From Moritella sp. Urea-trap-13 (lineage in GTDB: Bacteria > Pseudomonadota > Gammaproteobacteria > Enterobacterales > Moritellaceae), in contig NZ_PJCA01000038.1 of assembly GCF_002836355.1 (NCBI RefSeq), forward strand, positions 144,820-208,819: 64,000 nt of DNA, written 5' to 3'. The notes under the pieces are model-generated. The model had not been told where the DNA came from, did not search any database, and was given only the letters and a program-made list of their open reading frames with translations. Position 1 is the stretch's first letter, and the number at the start of each line of letters is the position of its first letter. The translations under genes were made by a program, and so were the position numbers. Shown here piece by piece: positions 45,494 through 55,660 of the stretch.

Positions 45494-46098
45494 ATTAAGT
45501 CTCCGGATTACATTTAAAAATATAGTGTGTAAAAAAACCAATAGAAAAATCGCAGTAATTAAAATTAATTACTGGCGGTAGTTATTCTGGATATGTATTA
45601 ATAAAGAAGTGCTCACCTTAATGTAACTAAGGTAAAAGATGACGTATAACTGATTAATATGTTCTATCAATATAAGTATTAATATAGGCATTAATCTAAC
45701 GATCAACATAACTATCTTTAAGATAAATATCCATGAAGAATAACTATGCGGACTTGGTTCCGTGAAGACTTGATATGACTATCAATTAACATCCCTATAA
45801 CCGCGCTAATACCACTAACCTAGGCGCTATCTTAAGCTGAAAGGTTAGACGTATTTAACGAAAAACACCAAAAGTACTTCATGTACGATTAGCTTAAACT
45901 ACCATGTTAAAGTTACGCTAAGTGGCAAAGAAATCAAGCAATAAATGCCCTCATAACCTACCTACCTCTCACAACGAGTAAATAAACAACAATATAACAA
46001 TGTATAAAAAAAACACCCCCAAACCGTAATAAATACAGGCCGGGGGTATCGAGTTGTATTACGCTGCTTTAACGATATAGCGGCAATACGACATTATA
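45494..46098. promoter_or_regulatory. deo operon regulatory region (copy A of a duplicated segment)
   Basis: About 600 bases between nupC and deoC that recur, at perhaps 75% identity, at 47325-48045. Conserved features are a palindrome CAGTAATTA-n4-TAATTACTG (45553-45574), a second inverted repeat ACCTTA/TAAGGT (45615-45633), TATCTTTAAGATA (45713-45725) and a block of about 40 bases (45732-45775) nearly unchanged between copies. The first palindrome, about 60 bases before deoC, is operator-like. The region presumably holds the deo promoters; CytR, DeoR or CRP control is inferred from other species only. Confidence 0.65.
46006..46048 (-). terminator. Rho-independent terminator of the downstream nupC copy
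   Basis: On the minus strand ATACCCCCGGCCTGT pairs, with bulges, with ACGGTTTGGGGGTGT, followed by eight T residues, about 50 bases after the nupC stop. Confidence 0.85.
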
Positions 46099-47322
46099 TT
46101 AAACTAAGAATAAACCCGCTAATGTTGCACTCATTAAGTTAGCTAAAGAAGCAGCAAGTACCGCTTTAATCCCCATGCTGGCAATGTCAGCACGACGTGA
46201 CGGTGCCAAGCTACCTAAACCACCAAGCAAGATGGCAATCGAGGAGAAGTTAGCAAAACCACACAGTGCGAATGAGATGATAATTTGGGTATGCTCAGAG
46301 AGTTCGTTATTTTTAATGTAGTTAACGAAATCTAAGAAAGCCACAAACTCATTCACCACCAGTTTTTGACCGATGAAGCTACCCGCCGCAACCGCTTCGT
46401 GCCATGGCACACCAATAACAAATGCTAGTGGTGAGAAGATCCAACCTAAGATCATTTGAATCGTTAGCTCTGGCATATCGAACCAAGAACCGATACCACC
46501 GGTGATACCATTCGCGAGGGCAATTAGACCAACGAAGGCAATTAACATTGCACCGACGTTAAGTGCTAACATCATACCTGAAGAGGCGCCCGCAGCGGCA
46601 GCATCGAGTACATTGGCTGGTTTTTCGTCATCGCCATCATCAAGATCATCCAGTGATACTTTCGGTGTTTCAGTTTCTGGTTTAATGATCTTAGCCATTA
46701 ATAGACCACCCGGTGCAGCCATAAATGACGCCGCAACCAAGTACTCAATCTTAATACCAAGACCAGCATAACCTGCAAGTACTGAACCAGCGATTGACGC
46801 AAGGCCACCCACCATCACTGCAAATAATTCTGATTTGGTCATTGATTTAATGAATGGACGCACAACAAGTGGCGCTTCAGTTTGACCAACAAAAATATTT
46901 GCGGTCGCAGACAGTGATTCCGCACGGCTGGTGCCCAATAACTTCTGTAAACCACCACCGATAAAGTTAATCACCACGCTCATTACACCGATATAGTATA
47001 ACACCGCGATTAATGATGAGAAAAACACAATCACGGGCAATACGTTGATCGCGAAAATGAAGCCGACTTTGAATCTGGCTAAGTCACCAAATAAGAATTG
47101 AATACCTTCATTACCATAAGCAATGACGTTCGCGACGCCAGTAGAGAGACTTTGTAGTAACTCTTTACCTGGAGGAAAATATAAAATGAACGCGCCAATA
47201 ATAACTTGAATAGCAAATGCGCCAGCAACAGTGCGTACGTTAATTGCTTTTCTATTATCTGATAACAACAGCGCTAAACCGAGCAGTACGAAAATACCCA
47301 CAATACCCATTAAAAAATTCAT
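46099..47322 (-). CDS. nupC: NupC-type concentrative nucleoside transporter, copy 1
   Basis: An inner-membrane proton- or sodium-driven nucleoside symporter of the CNT family, 407 residues with about ten hydrophobic helices. Family segments are [42 protein letters not shown] ([22 protein letters not shown]), [29 protein letters not shown] and [19 protein letters not shown]. It is about 95% identical to the copy at 48.0-49.3 kb; the differences cluster near residues 40-60. Its ATG overlaps the stop of a 14-residue deoC-derived leader frame (TGATG), so its translation may be coupled. It brings nucleosides to the DeoABCD enzymes encoded downstream. Confidence 0.95.
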   Translation of the reverse strand: MNFLMGIVGIFVLLGLALLLSDNRKAINVRTVAGAFAIQVIIGAFILYFPPGKELLQSLSTGVANVIAYGNEGIQFLFGDLARFKVGFIFAINVLPVIVFFSSLIAVLYYIGVMSVVINFIGGGLQKLLGTSRAESLSATANIFVGQTEAPLVVRPFIKSMTKSELFAVMVGGLASIAGSVLAGYAGLGIKIEYLVAASFMAAPGGLLMAKIIKPETETPKVSLDDLDDGDDEKPANVLDAAAAGASSGMMLALNVGAMLIAFVGLIALANGITGGIGSWFDMPELTIQMILGWIFSPLAFVIGVPWHEAVAAGSFIGQKLVVNEFVAFLDFVNYIKNNELSEHTQIIISFALCGFANFSSIAILLGGLGSLAPSRRADIASMGIKAVLAASLANLMSATLAGLFLV

Positions 47323-47366
47323 CAGGAATCATCTCCAGTTTTTGCTGCTATTTTAAAGTTAATCAT
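47322..47366 (-). pseudogene. Truncated deoC 5' end acting as a leader frame for nupC copy 1
   Basis: The minus strand carries the same CGGAGACTTAAT ribosome-binding site as deoC, then 14 codons ([14 protein letters not shown]) and TGA. The first eight match DeoC (MSNFKVAA). After codon 10 the sequence switches to the TGGAGAT-n-TTCCTGATG leader seen before the other nupC. The TGA overlaps the nupC ATG. This is the junction of a tandem duplication. Confidence 0.8.
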
Positions 47367-48045
47367 ATTAAGTCTCCGAATTTATTGAAATTTTTATTAA
47401 CCAATAATGAAATCATAGTAATTAATGTTAATTACTAGCGGTAGCTATTCTGGCATTATTCAAATAAAGACGTGTTTACCTTTGGTTAGAACCTAAGGTA
47501 AATAGATGACGAATTAATGATTAACACTGAGATGAAAATAAGCATTAATCTAGCTATCGACATAACTATCTTTAAGATAAATATCTATTAAGAATAACTA
47601 TGCGGACTTGGTTCCGTGAAGACTTGATATAACTATCAATCAACATCCTTGTAACCGCGTTAATACCACTGTTCTAGCACCTAAATATTAGGTTTAAAGA
47701 GTCCGTAGTATTGAACGAAAACACCAAAAGCACTTCATGTACAATCAGCTAAAATACCTAGTTGAGGTTACTCTCAGTGACAAGGAAATCAAGCCATAAA
47801 TACCGTCAGAACCGACCCAGGTCTCACTCCGAGAAAATAGCTAAGCATAAAAAGAAGGATTAAATAGCGAGGTGAGTAAATATTCTATTATTTGTATTTT
47901 AGGCAATAACGACGCCGATAACTACGGCGATAAAAATAATGTTTTATTCTGCTTAAAAAAAATGCCCACAAACTGTTTTTATACAATTTGAGGGCATTAT
48001 CTATTTTATAACCGCCATGACAACGGTTGATAAATTATCGCTACA
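47325..48045. promoter_or_regulatory. Duplicated deo regulatory region (copy B), upstream of nupC copy 1
   Basis: A paralogue of 45494-46098. It keeps TAGTAATTA-n4-TAATTACTA (47416-47437), where the outer pair has changed from C-G to T-A without loss of symmetry, an enlarged TTTACCTT/AAGGTAAA repeat (47475-47502), TATCTTTAAGATA (47567-47579) and the conserved 40-base block (about 47586-47630). It presumably drives nupC copy 1. The left end also contains the deoC fossil and the right end the terminator of nupC copy 2. Confidence 0.65.
47953..47999 (-). terminator. Rho-independent terminator of the upstream nupC copy
   Basis: On the minus strand AATGCCCTCAAATTGT pairs with ACAGTTTGTGGGCATT, followed by a run of T residues, about 45 bases after the stop. 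Its sequence differs from the terminator of copy 1. Confidence 0.88.
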
Positions 48046-49269
48046 TTAAGCCAGGAATAGACCCGCTAATGTCGCACTCATTAAGTTAGCTAAAGAAGCA
48101 GCAAGTACCGCTTTAATACCCATGCTTGCAATGTCTGCACGGCGTGTAGGCGCTAAGCTACCTAAACCACCAAGCAAGATTGCAATCGATGAGAAGTTAG
48201 CAAAACCACATAGTGCAAATGAGATGATGATTTGTGTATGATCCGACAATTCGTTATTTTTAATGTAGTTAACGAAATCTAGGAAAGCAACAAACTCATT
48301 CACAACCAGTTTTTGACCAATGAAGCTACCAGCAGCAACCGCTTCGTGCCATGGCACACCGATTACGAATGCAAGTGGTGAGAACACCCAACCTAAGATC
48401 ATTTGGATTGTTAGTTCTGGCATATCGAACCAAGCACCGATACCACCAGTGATACCATTTGCTAATGCAATTAGACCAACGAATGCAATTAACATTGCAC
48501 CAACGTTAAGTGCTAACATCATACCTGAAGATGCACCCGCAGCTGCAGCATCTAGCACGTTTGCTGGTTTCTCTTCATCGCTATCATCAAGATCATCAAG
48601 TGATACTTTCGGCGTTTCAGTTTCTGGTTTGATGATTTTAGCCATTAATAAACCACCCGGTGCAGCCATAAATGACGCAGCAACCAAGTACTCAATTTTA
48701 ATACCAAGACCCGCATAACCCGCTAGTACTGAACCAGCAATAGAAGCAAGACCACCAACCATCACAGCGAATAACTCTGATTTAGTCATTGATTTAATAA
48801 ACGGACGCACAACAAGTGGTGCTTCAGTTTGACCAACAAAGATATTTGCAGTTGCAGAAAGTGATTCTGAACGACTTGTACCAAGTAACTTCTGTAAACC
48901 ACCACCGATAAAGTTAATTACCACGCTCATTACACCGATATAGTATAAAACCGCGATTAATGATGAGAAGAACACGATTACTGGCAATACGTTAATAGCA
49001 AAGATGAAACCAACTTTGAATTTCGCCAAGTCACCAAATAAGAATTGAATACCTTCATTACCGTAAGCAATGACGTTAGCAACACCAGTTGAAAGACCTT
49101 GTAGCATATCTTTACCGACTGGCACGTACAAAATGAAAGCGCCAATAACAACCTGGATAGCGAACGCGCCACCAACAGTACGAAGGTTAATTGCCTTTCT
49201 GTTATCCGATAACAACACAGCTAAACCAAGTAGAACAAAGATGCCTACAATACCCATTACAAAATTCAT
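48046..49269 (-). CDS. nupC: NupC-type concentrative nucleoside transporter, copy 2
   Basis: A second CNT-family nucleoside symporter, 407 residues, about 95% identical to copy 1. Differences include V4, V18, L29, G33, the [10 protein letters not shown] segment at about 49-58, and conservative changes later. The DNA differs more at third positions than the proteins do, so the duplication is not recent or has been under selection. Its leader (CTTGGAGATTATTCCTGATG) is that of a stand-alone nupC, without the deoC fossil. Upstream (49320-49360) a weaker GTAATTA-like dyad is present. It is probably the ancestral copy with its own promoter. Confidence 0.95.
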   Translation of the reverse strand: MNFVMGIVGIFVLLGLAVLLSDNRKAINLRTVGGAFAIQVVIGAFILYVPVGKDMLQGLSTGVANVIAYGNEGIQFLFGDLAKFKVGFIFAINVLPVIVFFSSLIAVLYYIGVMSVVINFIGGGLQKLLGTSRSESLSATANIFVGQTEAPLVVRPFIKSMTKSELFAVMVGGLASIAGSVLAGYAGLGIKIEYLVAASFMAAPGGLLMAKIIKPETETPKVSLDDLDDSDEEKPANVLDAAAAGASSGMMLALNVGAMLIAFVGLIALANGITGGIGAWFDMPELTIQMILGWVFSPLAFVIGVPWHEAVAAGSFIGQKLVVNEFVAFLDFVNYIKNNELSDHTQIIISFALCGFANFSSIAILLGGLGSLAPTRRADIASMGIKAVLAASLANLMSATLAGLFLA

Positions 49270-49482
49270 CAGGAATAATCTCCAAGTTTCACTTCAGAAG
49301 TTTTTATGTGCGCCATAACCAAAATAATCGATTAAAGTGTAATTAATAGTAAAGTTACGCTGTAGTCATTGATTATAACAATTGGCGCGATTATAACTGT
49401 TATTAGCAACTTGTTAAGTGCTTGAGATCAGACCTCTCAAAAAAGTTTCAAAAAAGTTCATTTATTAAAAAAAATAGTCAAC

Positions 49483-50250
49483 TTACGACAGAAATAGTTC
49501 AAAAAATGAACTAACACTGGTTTTTGCAATTAATTCTTCTGGCTCTTGACGTAATTTTGTCAAGGTCTGTAACACTTCTGTAATGTTAGCCGGTTCATTT
49601 CGCCCCCCTTGATAACCCGAAATAGGCATATCTGGCGAATCTGTTTCTAACAATAATGACGTTAAAGGTAATTCACTTACTGCTTGCCGAGTTTTTGCCG
49701 CTCGTGGATAAGTGATCACCCCACCAATGCCTAACTTAAACCCCAGCTTGATATATTGCATACCCAATTCACGACTACCACTAAAACCATGCAACACCCC
49801 ACCACGGGGTAGTTTGGCCTGCTGCAATAATTGGATTAGTTCATTGTGGGCTTTACGACAATGGAGAATAACCGGTAAGTGATGTTGCTTAGCCAGTAAC
49901 AGTTGTTGCTGACAAATCTGTAATTGTTGCTCGAACGGAAAGTCGGCCATTTTGTCGAGTCCGAACTCACCAACCGCAACCACATTCTTTGCTGTCGCTA
50001 AATAGTCATCAAGTAACTGCAAATGACTGTCATCGAAATCCGCGAGAAAATAAGGATGGATACCTAATGCCGCATAAACCCCTTGGTGCTGACTGGCTAA
50101 CGTTAATACCGCTTGCCAATTATGTACACCAATACCGGGTACTAAAAAATGCGTGACCCCCTTGGCTTTGGCTCTGGCTAATACCTTAAGTCGGTCAGGA
50201 TTAAAATCAGCAAAGTCTAAATGACAATGGCTGTCGATGAGTTCTAGCAT
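49483..50250 (-). CDS. TatD-family metal-dependent hydrolase (YjjV-like)
   Basis: A predicted TIM-barrel metallo-deoxyribonuclease of 255 residues. Metal ligands are visible in LIDSHCHLDFADF (residues 4-16), VAVGEFGLDKM near 92-102, VILHCRKAH near 127-135, LHGFSGS and LLLETDSPDMPISGYQG near 200-216. Of the TatD paralogues it looks most like YjjV, whose gene is also adjacent to the deo cluster in E. coli. A role in handling DNA ends or oligonucleotides is inferred from the family. It is followed by the nupC-deo locus on the same strand with a 213-base gap. Confidence 0.9.
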   Translation of the reverse strand: MLELIDSHCHLDFADFNPDRLKVLARAKAKGVTHFLVPGIGVHNWQAVLTLASQHQGVYAALGIHPYFLADFDDSHLQLLDDYLATAKNVVAVGEFGLDKMADFPFEQQLQICQQQLLLAKQHHLPVILHCRKAHNELIQLLQQAKLPRGGVLHGFSGSRELGMQYIKLGFKLGIGGVITYPRAAKTRQAVSELPLTSLLLETDSPDMPISGYQGGRNEPANITEVLQTLTKLRQEPEELIAKTSVSSFFELFLS

Positions 50251-50407
50251 GAAATAAGCCGCCTTTTAATCGGTCATGAACAACAATGAGATACAGAGTT
50301 AGATAAAGAGTTAGATAAAGAGATAAATAAACAGATAGTGTAACTTGGGGCATAATTTGATTTAATAGCAGCGTTAATCATAATTAAGAACCTCTATGGA
50401 ACGGTGC

Positions 50408-51439
50408 ATGTCTAAAAAACTCTTTGCTTTATCGGCTCAATATTTTAAAAAAGCCATGCCGTTGATGATCCAGTATCAAATTCCGACAACGCCAACCAAC
50501 TATGCGCTGTGGTATCACTATGTTTCTGATAATAATAGTGCATTACAAAAACAGTTAGATGAAAAAATTGCCCTGCACGGGACTTGTACACCAGCGGCAA
50601 GTGAAGAGCTTTACCAACGTTTTATCGTTGATAAGCGCGAGCAAGAGATCACCCAATTACGCAGTGAACTTGACTCGATGACCAATGAATTAAGCAGTTC
50701 GTTACACGATACCCTTAATGATACCAATGAATTTGATCGGATGTTGAATAAATGTCTGAACGAATTATCCGGTGTTGAAGAAGATGGTTTCTCGATTGAA
50801 AAAACCCTTTCGGCTGTACGAGAGTTGGTGAAAGAGTCTCATGATGTACGTTCATCAACCCGGCATTTCAAAAGTCAGTTACACGAAGCGCAGGCTGAAA
50901 TTGCGCAATTACGTGAAACCTTAGTCGAAACTCAGCATGATGCCATGCATGACAGCTTAACTGGACTACTCAATCGCCGGGTATTTGCTAAAGAGATCGA
51001 GACCTTCTGTAGTAACCCGAGTTTGAATCGTAATTTTTCTATTTTAATGATCGACATAGATAACTTTAAAGCATTCAACGATGACTTTGGCCACCAACTC
51101 GGTGATCAAGTATTAAAAGTCATAGCCAAGCGTATCTCAGATAGCTGTCAGGAGGGTGAACAAGTATTCCGTTACGGTGGCGAAGAATTTGTGCTTATTC
51201 TGCCGAATAAAACCTTTACCGTTGCTCGTCAAAATGCAGAATCGATTCGTCGTGCCATTGAGCGACTCAGCATTCGCGACAAACGCTCAGGTAAAGTAAT
51301 TGATAACATCACAGTATCGATTGGTGTCAGTGAGAATAAACCCCGTGATAGCAGTCATGAAATTTTAACCCGTGCTGATCTGCAATTATATGAAGCAAAG
51401 CGTCTTGGTCGAAATCGGGTAATGCCATTACCCCGTTAA
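50408..51439 (+). CDS. GGDEF-domain diguanylate cyclase
   Basis: Predicted to make cyclic di-GMP. About 343 residues: an N-terminal helical part without obvious membrane segments (residues 1-90), a coiled-coil stretch of about 120-170 (TRHFKSQLHEAQAEIAQLRETLVETQHD), then the GGDEF domain (DSLTGLLNRRVFAKEIE, MIDIDNFKAFNDDFGHQLGDQVL, FRYGGEEFVLILP with GGEEF near 258, TVSIGVSENKP). The position of the inhibitory I-site reads QEGE instead of RxxD, so product feedback may be absent. GGAACGG upstream favours the ATG at 50408 over one four codons earlier (50396). With the two-PilZ protein it forms part of a c-di-GMP circuit in this window. Confidence 0.9.
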   Translation: MSKKLFALSAQYFKKAMPLMIQYQIPTTPTNYALWYHYVSDNNSALQKQLDEKIALHGTCTPAASEELYQRFIVDKREQEITQLRSELDSMTNELSSSLHDTLNDTNEFDRMLNKCLNELSGVEEDGFSIEKTLSAVRELVKESHDVRSSTRHFKSQLHEAQAEIAQLRETLVETQHDAMHDSLTGLLNRRVFAKEIETFCSNPSLNRNFSILMIDIDNFKAFNDDFGHQLGDQVLKVIAKRISDSCQEGEQVFRYGGEEFVLILPNKTFTVARQNAESIRRAIERLSIRDKRSGKVIDNITVSIGVSENKPRDSSHEILTRADLQLYEAKRLGRNRVMPLPR

Positions 51440-51455
51440 ATCATTAAGCGTGCTT

Positions 51456-51495
51456 AATATGCAATGCCTCATATCACTTAGAGGCATTGCATATT
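51456..51495. terminator. Bidirectional terminator between the cyclase and oligopeptidase B genes
   Basis: AATATGCAATGCCTC (51456-51470) and GAGGCATTGCATATT (51481-51495) form a perfect 15-bp stem with a 10-base loop, between two convergent stop codons. Confidence 0.9.
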
Positions 51496-51502
51496 GGTTA
51501 TT

Positions 51503-53575
51503 TTACAGCGTCGAACTCTCTGCTAGATCAAGCATGAACGCATATTCTTGCGCTGTATCATGATAATGTTGGAAGCGTCCTGATTTACCACCATGACCCG
51601 TTTCCATATCGGTATGCAGTAACAATACATTGGCATCGATTTTCAATGCACGCAGTTTAGCAACCCACTTGGCAGGTTCCCAATATTGCACTTGTGAATC
51701 ATGTAACCCAGTTGTCACCAACAGATGTGGATAAGCTTGTGCAGTGACTTGATCGTAAGGGCTGTAAGACAACATATAATGATAATATTCCGCCTCATTA
51801 GGATTGCCCCACTCGTCATATTCACCCGTGGTCAGTGGTATCGATTCATCGAGCATGGTACTGACTACGTCAACAAAAGGCACTGCCGCAACGACACCAT
51901 GATATAGCTCAGGCGCGATGTTTATCACAGTGCCCATCAATAGACCGCCAGCAGAACCACCCATGGCATAAACACGCTTAGGATCAGCATAACCTTGAGC
52001 CAAAAGACCTTTGGTTACTGCGATGAAATCGGTGAAGGTATTCATTTTTTTCAGTAGTTTACCGTCTTCATACCAATCACGCCCTAGCTCTTCACCACCG
52101 CGAATATGGGCAATGGCATAGACAAAACCACGGTCGAGTAAGCTCAATAGCGAGGCACTAAAATACGGATCAATACTCGAGCCATAAGAACCATAAGCGT
52201 ATTGCAGTATTGGGTTGGCGTTAGTTTTAGAGAATAGAGCAGTTTTATAGACTAACGATACCGGTACTTTGACGCCATCTTCAGCGGCAATCCACACTCG
52301 TTCACTCTGATAATCTTGCGCGCAGAAATCACCAACAACGGTTTGCTGTTTTAATACTTCACGCTCACCACTATCAAGGTTTAACTGATAAGTTGTCGTC
52401 GGTGTTGTTAAGCTGGAATAACCGTAACGCAGTTTATCAGTATCTGGATCCGGGTTTGTCCCTAGCCATGCGGTATAGGTTGGATCATCAAATTTAATGA
52501 TTTTCTCGGCATTGCTCTGCCAATTAATTTGGCGTAAAAACGTCAAACCTTGCGAACGTTCTTCAACAACTAACCAATCTCTTAACAGTTCATAACTTTC
52601 TAGCAGTACATCGTCTCGTGCTGGGATGATGGTTTGCCATTGTTGGGTATCTGCTATCGTTGTTAATGTTGCAGACATCAAGGCAAAGTTTTTACCTGTT
52701 TTATTACTGCGAATATAAAACTGCTGACGATAATGATCGACGCTATATTCATGACCGCGTTCACGACCACGTAATAACGTCAATGCAGCAGTCGGTTTGT
52801 CTGCAGATAACGCATGTACCTCAGTGGTAATGGTGCTACAGAGCGACAGCATGATGTAATCGTCAGAGGTCGATTTATAGATGTCAGTGTAGAAGGTATC
52901 GTCGAGTTCTTCATATATCAATACGTCGGTACTGATATCAGTTCCCAGTTGATGACGATAAACCTGATAAGGTAATAACGTGGTCGGGTGTTTTTTGACA
53001 TAGAAAAAAGTCTTGCTGTCATTCGCCCAAACCACAGATTCGGTATCTTCGATTTCTTCTGGGTAAGCTTCGCCCGTTTCCAGATTAAGGAAACGTAAAC
53101 GATATTGACGGCGGCTAACGGTATCCTCAGAAAAAGCTAATACCTGATGATCCGGACTTATTGCTAATTCACCTAACTGATAGTATTGATGGCCTTTGGC
53201 ACGCTCATTGGCATCGAGCAATACTAACCATGGTGCATCTTCATCATTCTTGCGCCAGCGATATACCGGGTACTCTTTGCCTTCAGAGAAGCTGGTTTGA
53301 TACCAATAACCTTTTTCCAAGTAAGGCACCGAAGCATCGTCTTGCTTAACCCGTGCCACCATTTCATCATACAATTGGGTTTGCAGGGACTCTAATGGCG
53401 ATAACACCGATTGAGTATAATTGTTCTCCTGCTCTAAATAGTTTAAAACTTGTTTATTTTTACGTTCATCATCACGTAACCAAAAGTAATCATCCTGGCG
53501 TGTATGCTGATGAATGGTCATTGAATGCGCTTGCTTCATCGCAACTGGCGCTGTGGTAGAGAGTTCCATTTTCAC
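51503..53575 (-). CDS. ptrB: Oligopeptidase B
   Basis: A cytoplasmic S9A serine peptidase cleaving small peptides after Arg and Lys. Its 690 residues comprise an N-terminal segment (RQDDYFWLRDDERKNKQVLNYLEQEN), a seven-bladed beta-propeller, and the C-terminal hydrolase domain. The nucleophile is in YAMGGSAGGLLMG near 535-545, with GSYGSSIDPYFSASLLSLLDRGFVYAIAHIRGGEELGRDWYEDGK, LLVTTGLHDSQVQYWEPAKWVAKLRALK and the catalytic His in METGHGGKSGRFQHY. The GTG at 53575 and an ATG two codons later are both possible starts. It is apparently monocistronic. Confidence 0.96.
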   Translation of the reverse strand: MKMELSTTAPVAMKQAHSMTIHQHTRQDDYFWLRDDERKNKQVLNYLEQENNYTQSVLSPLESLQTQLYDEMVARVKQDDASVPYLEKGYWYQTSFSEGKEYPVYRWRKNDEDAPWLVLLDANERAKGHQYYQLGELAISPDHQVLAFSEDTVSRRQYRLRFLNLETGEAYPEEIEDTESVVWANDSKTFFYVKKHPTTLLPYQVYRHQLGTDISTDVLIYEELDDTFYTDIYKSTSDDYIMLSLCSTITTEVHALSADKPTAALTLLRGRERGHEYSVDHYRQQFYIRSNKTGKNFALMSATLTTIADTQQWQTIIPARDDVLLESYELLRDWLVVEERSQGLTFLRQINWQSNAEKIIKFDDPTYTAWLGTNPDPDTDKLRYGYSSLTTPTTTYQLNLDSGEREVLKQQTVVGDFCAQDYQSERVWIAAEDGVKVPVSLVYKTALFSKTNANPILQYAYGSYGSSIDPYFSASLLSLLDRGFVYAIAHIRGGEELGRDWYEDGKLLKKMNTFTDFIAVTKGLLAQGYADPKRVYAMGGSAGGLLMGTVINIAPELYHGVVAAVPFVDVVSTMLDESIPLTTGEYDEWGNPNEAEYYHYMLSYSPYDQVTAQAYPHLLVTTGLHDSQVQYWEPAKWVAKLRALKIDANVLLLHTDMETGHGGKSGRFQHYHDTAQEYAFMLDLAESSTL

Positions 53576-53718
53576 AACAAGAAATCCTATAAATTAACTG
53601 AAGAGGTATGACTTAAGTATCTATAACTAAGTATTTATAACTAAGCATTGATGACTCTGTACTCATTACATTAAATAAACGCATTTACCTAAGGTGATAA
53701 GTATTAATATCCCAGATG

Positions 53719-53747
53719 CAAAAAAGGAGCGCAAGCGCTCCTTTTCA
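53719..53747 (-). terminator. Rho-independent terminator of deaD
   Basis: AAGGAGCG-CAAG-CGCTCCTT (53724-53743) is followed on the minus strand by a T run. It lies about 40 bases after the deaD stop. Confidence 0.93.
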
Positions 53748-53785
53748 TATATTTAACTATTAACGATTAATTGTTAACGAGTTAA

Positions 53786-55660
53786 TTAGTCACGACGTGG
53801 ACGACGTGGACGACGTTCTTCGCCACCAGTAGATTCACGACGTTCGCCACCAGTAGTATCACGGCGTTGACCACGATGACCTTGTGCAGGACGATCGTTA
53901 TCACGTGGAGCACTGCTACGTTCTTGACGACCTTCAGCTGCAACACCTTCAAGTTTGCTCATGCGTAATGCTTTGTTACAAACATAAACTTGTTGTAGTT
54001 GTTGTAACTGCTCGCTTGGCATACCTTTTGGTAATTCAATTGTTGAGTAGTCATCATGTAGACGGATACCACCGATGTTACGGCTGTTGATATTCGCTTC
54101 ATTAGCAATAGCGCCAACGATATTCTTAACTTGAACACCATCAGTACGGCCAACTTCGATACGGAAAACTTCCATTTCAGCAGCTGGACGACGTTCGCCA
54201 CGCTCACCACGTTCAGGACGCTCACCACGTTCTGGACGGTCGCTACGCTCACGGCGTTCGCCACGGTCGTTACGGTCACGGCGTTGTTCACCACGATCAT
54301 CTTCACGGAAACTACGTTCACGACGTGGAGCTTCAGGAGGTAATACTAATGGTTTTTCTTTCTGAGCCATAAATAATAACGCAGAAGCAAGGTCTAGTTC
54401 GCTAACTTCTAACTCTTCAGACAATTGCGCTGTTAAGTTTTTGTAGAAGTCTAGTTTTTCGTCACCAGAAAGCATTTTAACAATGTCATCACGGAAAGAT
54501 GCGATACGTTTTTTCGTAACATCATCACGTGAAGGTAATTCCATCATAGTTAATGGCTGACGTGTAGCACGTTCGATCGCTTTTAATAAACGACGTTCGC
54601 GTGGTGCTGCGAATAAAATTGCAGTACCTTTACGTCCAGCACGGCCTGTACGACCAATACGGTGAACGTATGATTCTGTATCAGTTGGGATATCGTAGTT
54701 GATTACTAGATCAATACGAGGAACATCAAGACCACGTGCCGCAACGTCAGTTGCGATAACGATATCTAACTGGCCACTTTTCAAACGGCTTACAGTGCGT
54801 TCACGCATTGCTTGGTTTAAATCGCCGTTTAGTGCTGCAGCAGAGTAACCGCGAGCTTCTAATTTCTCAGCAAGTTCAACAGTCATAGTCTTAGTACGAG
54901 CAAAAATGATCACACCATCGTAGTCTTCAGTTTCAAGAATACGTGTTAGGCCATCAAGTTTTGCTTGTAAACCACCAATGATTAGACATTTTTGTTCAAT
55001 GTTTTCAACAGTTGATGTTTTAGTTGCAATTTTAACTGCAGTTGGATCAGTCATGAAACGTTTAGTAATACGACGGATTTCATCTGGCATAGTTGCAGAG
55101 AATAACGCCATTTGACGTTTTTCAGGTGTTTTAGACAGAATTGATTCAACATCATCAATAAAGCCCATGCGTAGCATTTCATCAGCTTCATCAAGTACTA
55201 ATGCTTTAATACCAGAAAGATCAAGCGTACCACGGTTGATGTGATCGATCACACGACCAGGTGTACCAACAATTACTTGTGGGTTACGTTTCAGTGCTTT
55301 TAACTGAATCGGGTAGCTTTGACCGCCGTAGATAGGTAGTACATGGAATCCACGCATATGACGTGAGTATGCTTGGAATGCTTCAGCAACTTGAATAGCT
55401 AACTCACGAGTTGGTGCTAGCACCAATATCTGTGGTTTAGTCAATGCAGTATCAATGTTACTCAATAATGGTAATGCAAACGCAGCTGTTTTACCCGTAC
55501 CAGTCTGTGCCATACCTAGCACATCACCACCATTCTGTAGTAATGGAATACATTCAGCTTGAATCGGTGAAGGTGTTTCATAACCTAGATCATTCAACGC
55601 TTTTAAGATTGGTTCAGGTAAATTTAAATCAGTAAATTGTACGGGTGATGTATCAGACAT
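53786..55660 (-). CDS. deaD: ATP-dependent RNA helicase DeaD/CsdA
   Basis: A cold-associated DEAD-box helicase involved in ribosome assembly and mRNA decay. Motifs in order: Q motif ([26 protein letters not shown]), I AQTGTGKT near 49, Ia [18 protein letters not shown] near 156, [41 protein letters not shown] DbpA-type RNA-binding domain ([20 protein letters not shown]) follows. Two highly charged Arg/Glu/Asp repeats ([15 protein letters not shown] near 470-485, and an Arg-rich tail) flank it. The size of 624 residues fits the CsdA group. Long 5' leaders are known for this gene in other bacteria; the 344 bases upstream would accommodate one. Confidence 0.96.
   Translation of the reverse strand: MSDTSPVQFTDLNLPEPILKALNDLGYETPSPIQAECIPLLQNGGDVLGMAQTGTGKTAAFALPLLSNIDTALTKPQILVLAPTRELAIQVAEAFQAYSRHMRGFHVLPIYGGQSYPIQLKALKRNPQVIVGTPGRVIDHINRGTLDLSGIKALVLDEADEMLRMGFIDDVESILSKTPEKRQMALFSATMPDEIRRITKRFMTDPTAVKIATKTSTVENIEQKCLIIGGLQAKLDGLTRILETEDYDGVIIFARTKTMTVELAEKLEARGYSAAALNGDLNQAMRERTVSRLKSGQLDIVIATDVAARGLDVPRIDLVINYDIPTDTESYVHRIGRTGRAGRKGTAILFAAPRERRLLKAIERATRQPLTMMELPSRDDVTKKRIASFRDDIVKMLSGDEKLDFYKNLTAQLSEELEVSELDLASALLFMAQKEKPLVLPPEAPRRERSFREDDRGEQRRDRNDRGERRERSDRPERGERPERGERGERRPAAEMEVFRIEVGRTDGVQVKNIVGAIANEANINSRNIGGIRLHDDYSTIELPKGMPSEQLQQLQQVYVCNKALRMSKLEGVAAEGRQERSSAPRDNDRPAQGHRGQRRDTTGGERRESTGGEERRPRRPRRD

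Noticed and set aside
53959..54321. 120-codon valine-rich minus-strand open frame
   Set aside because: An alternative frame of the deaD Arg/Glu repeat region; its VNVVSV repetition is an artefact of the CGT/GAA-rich codons.
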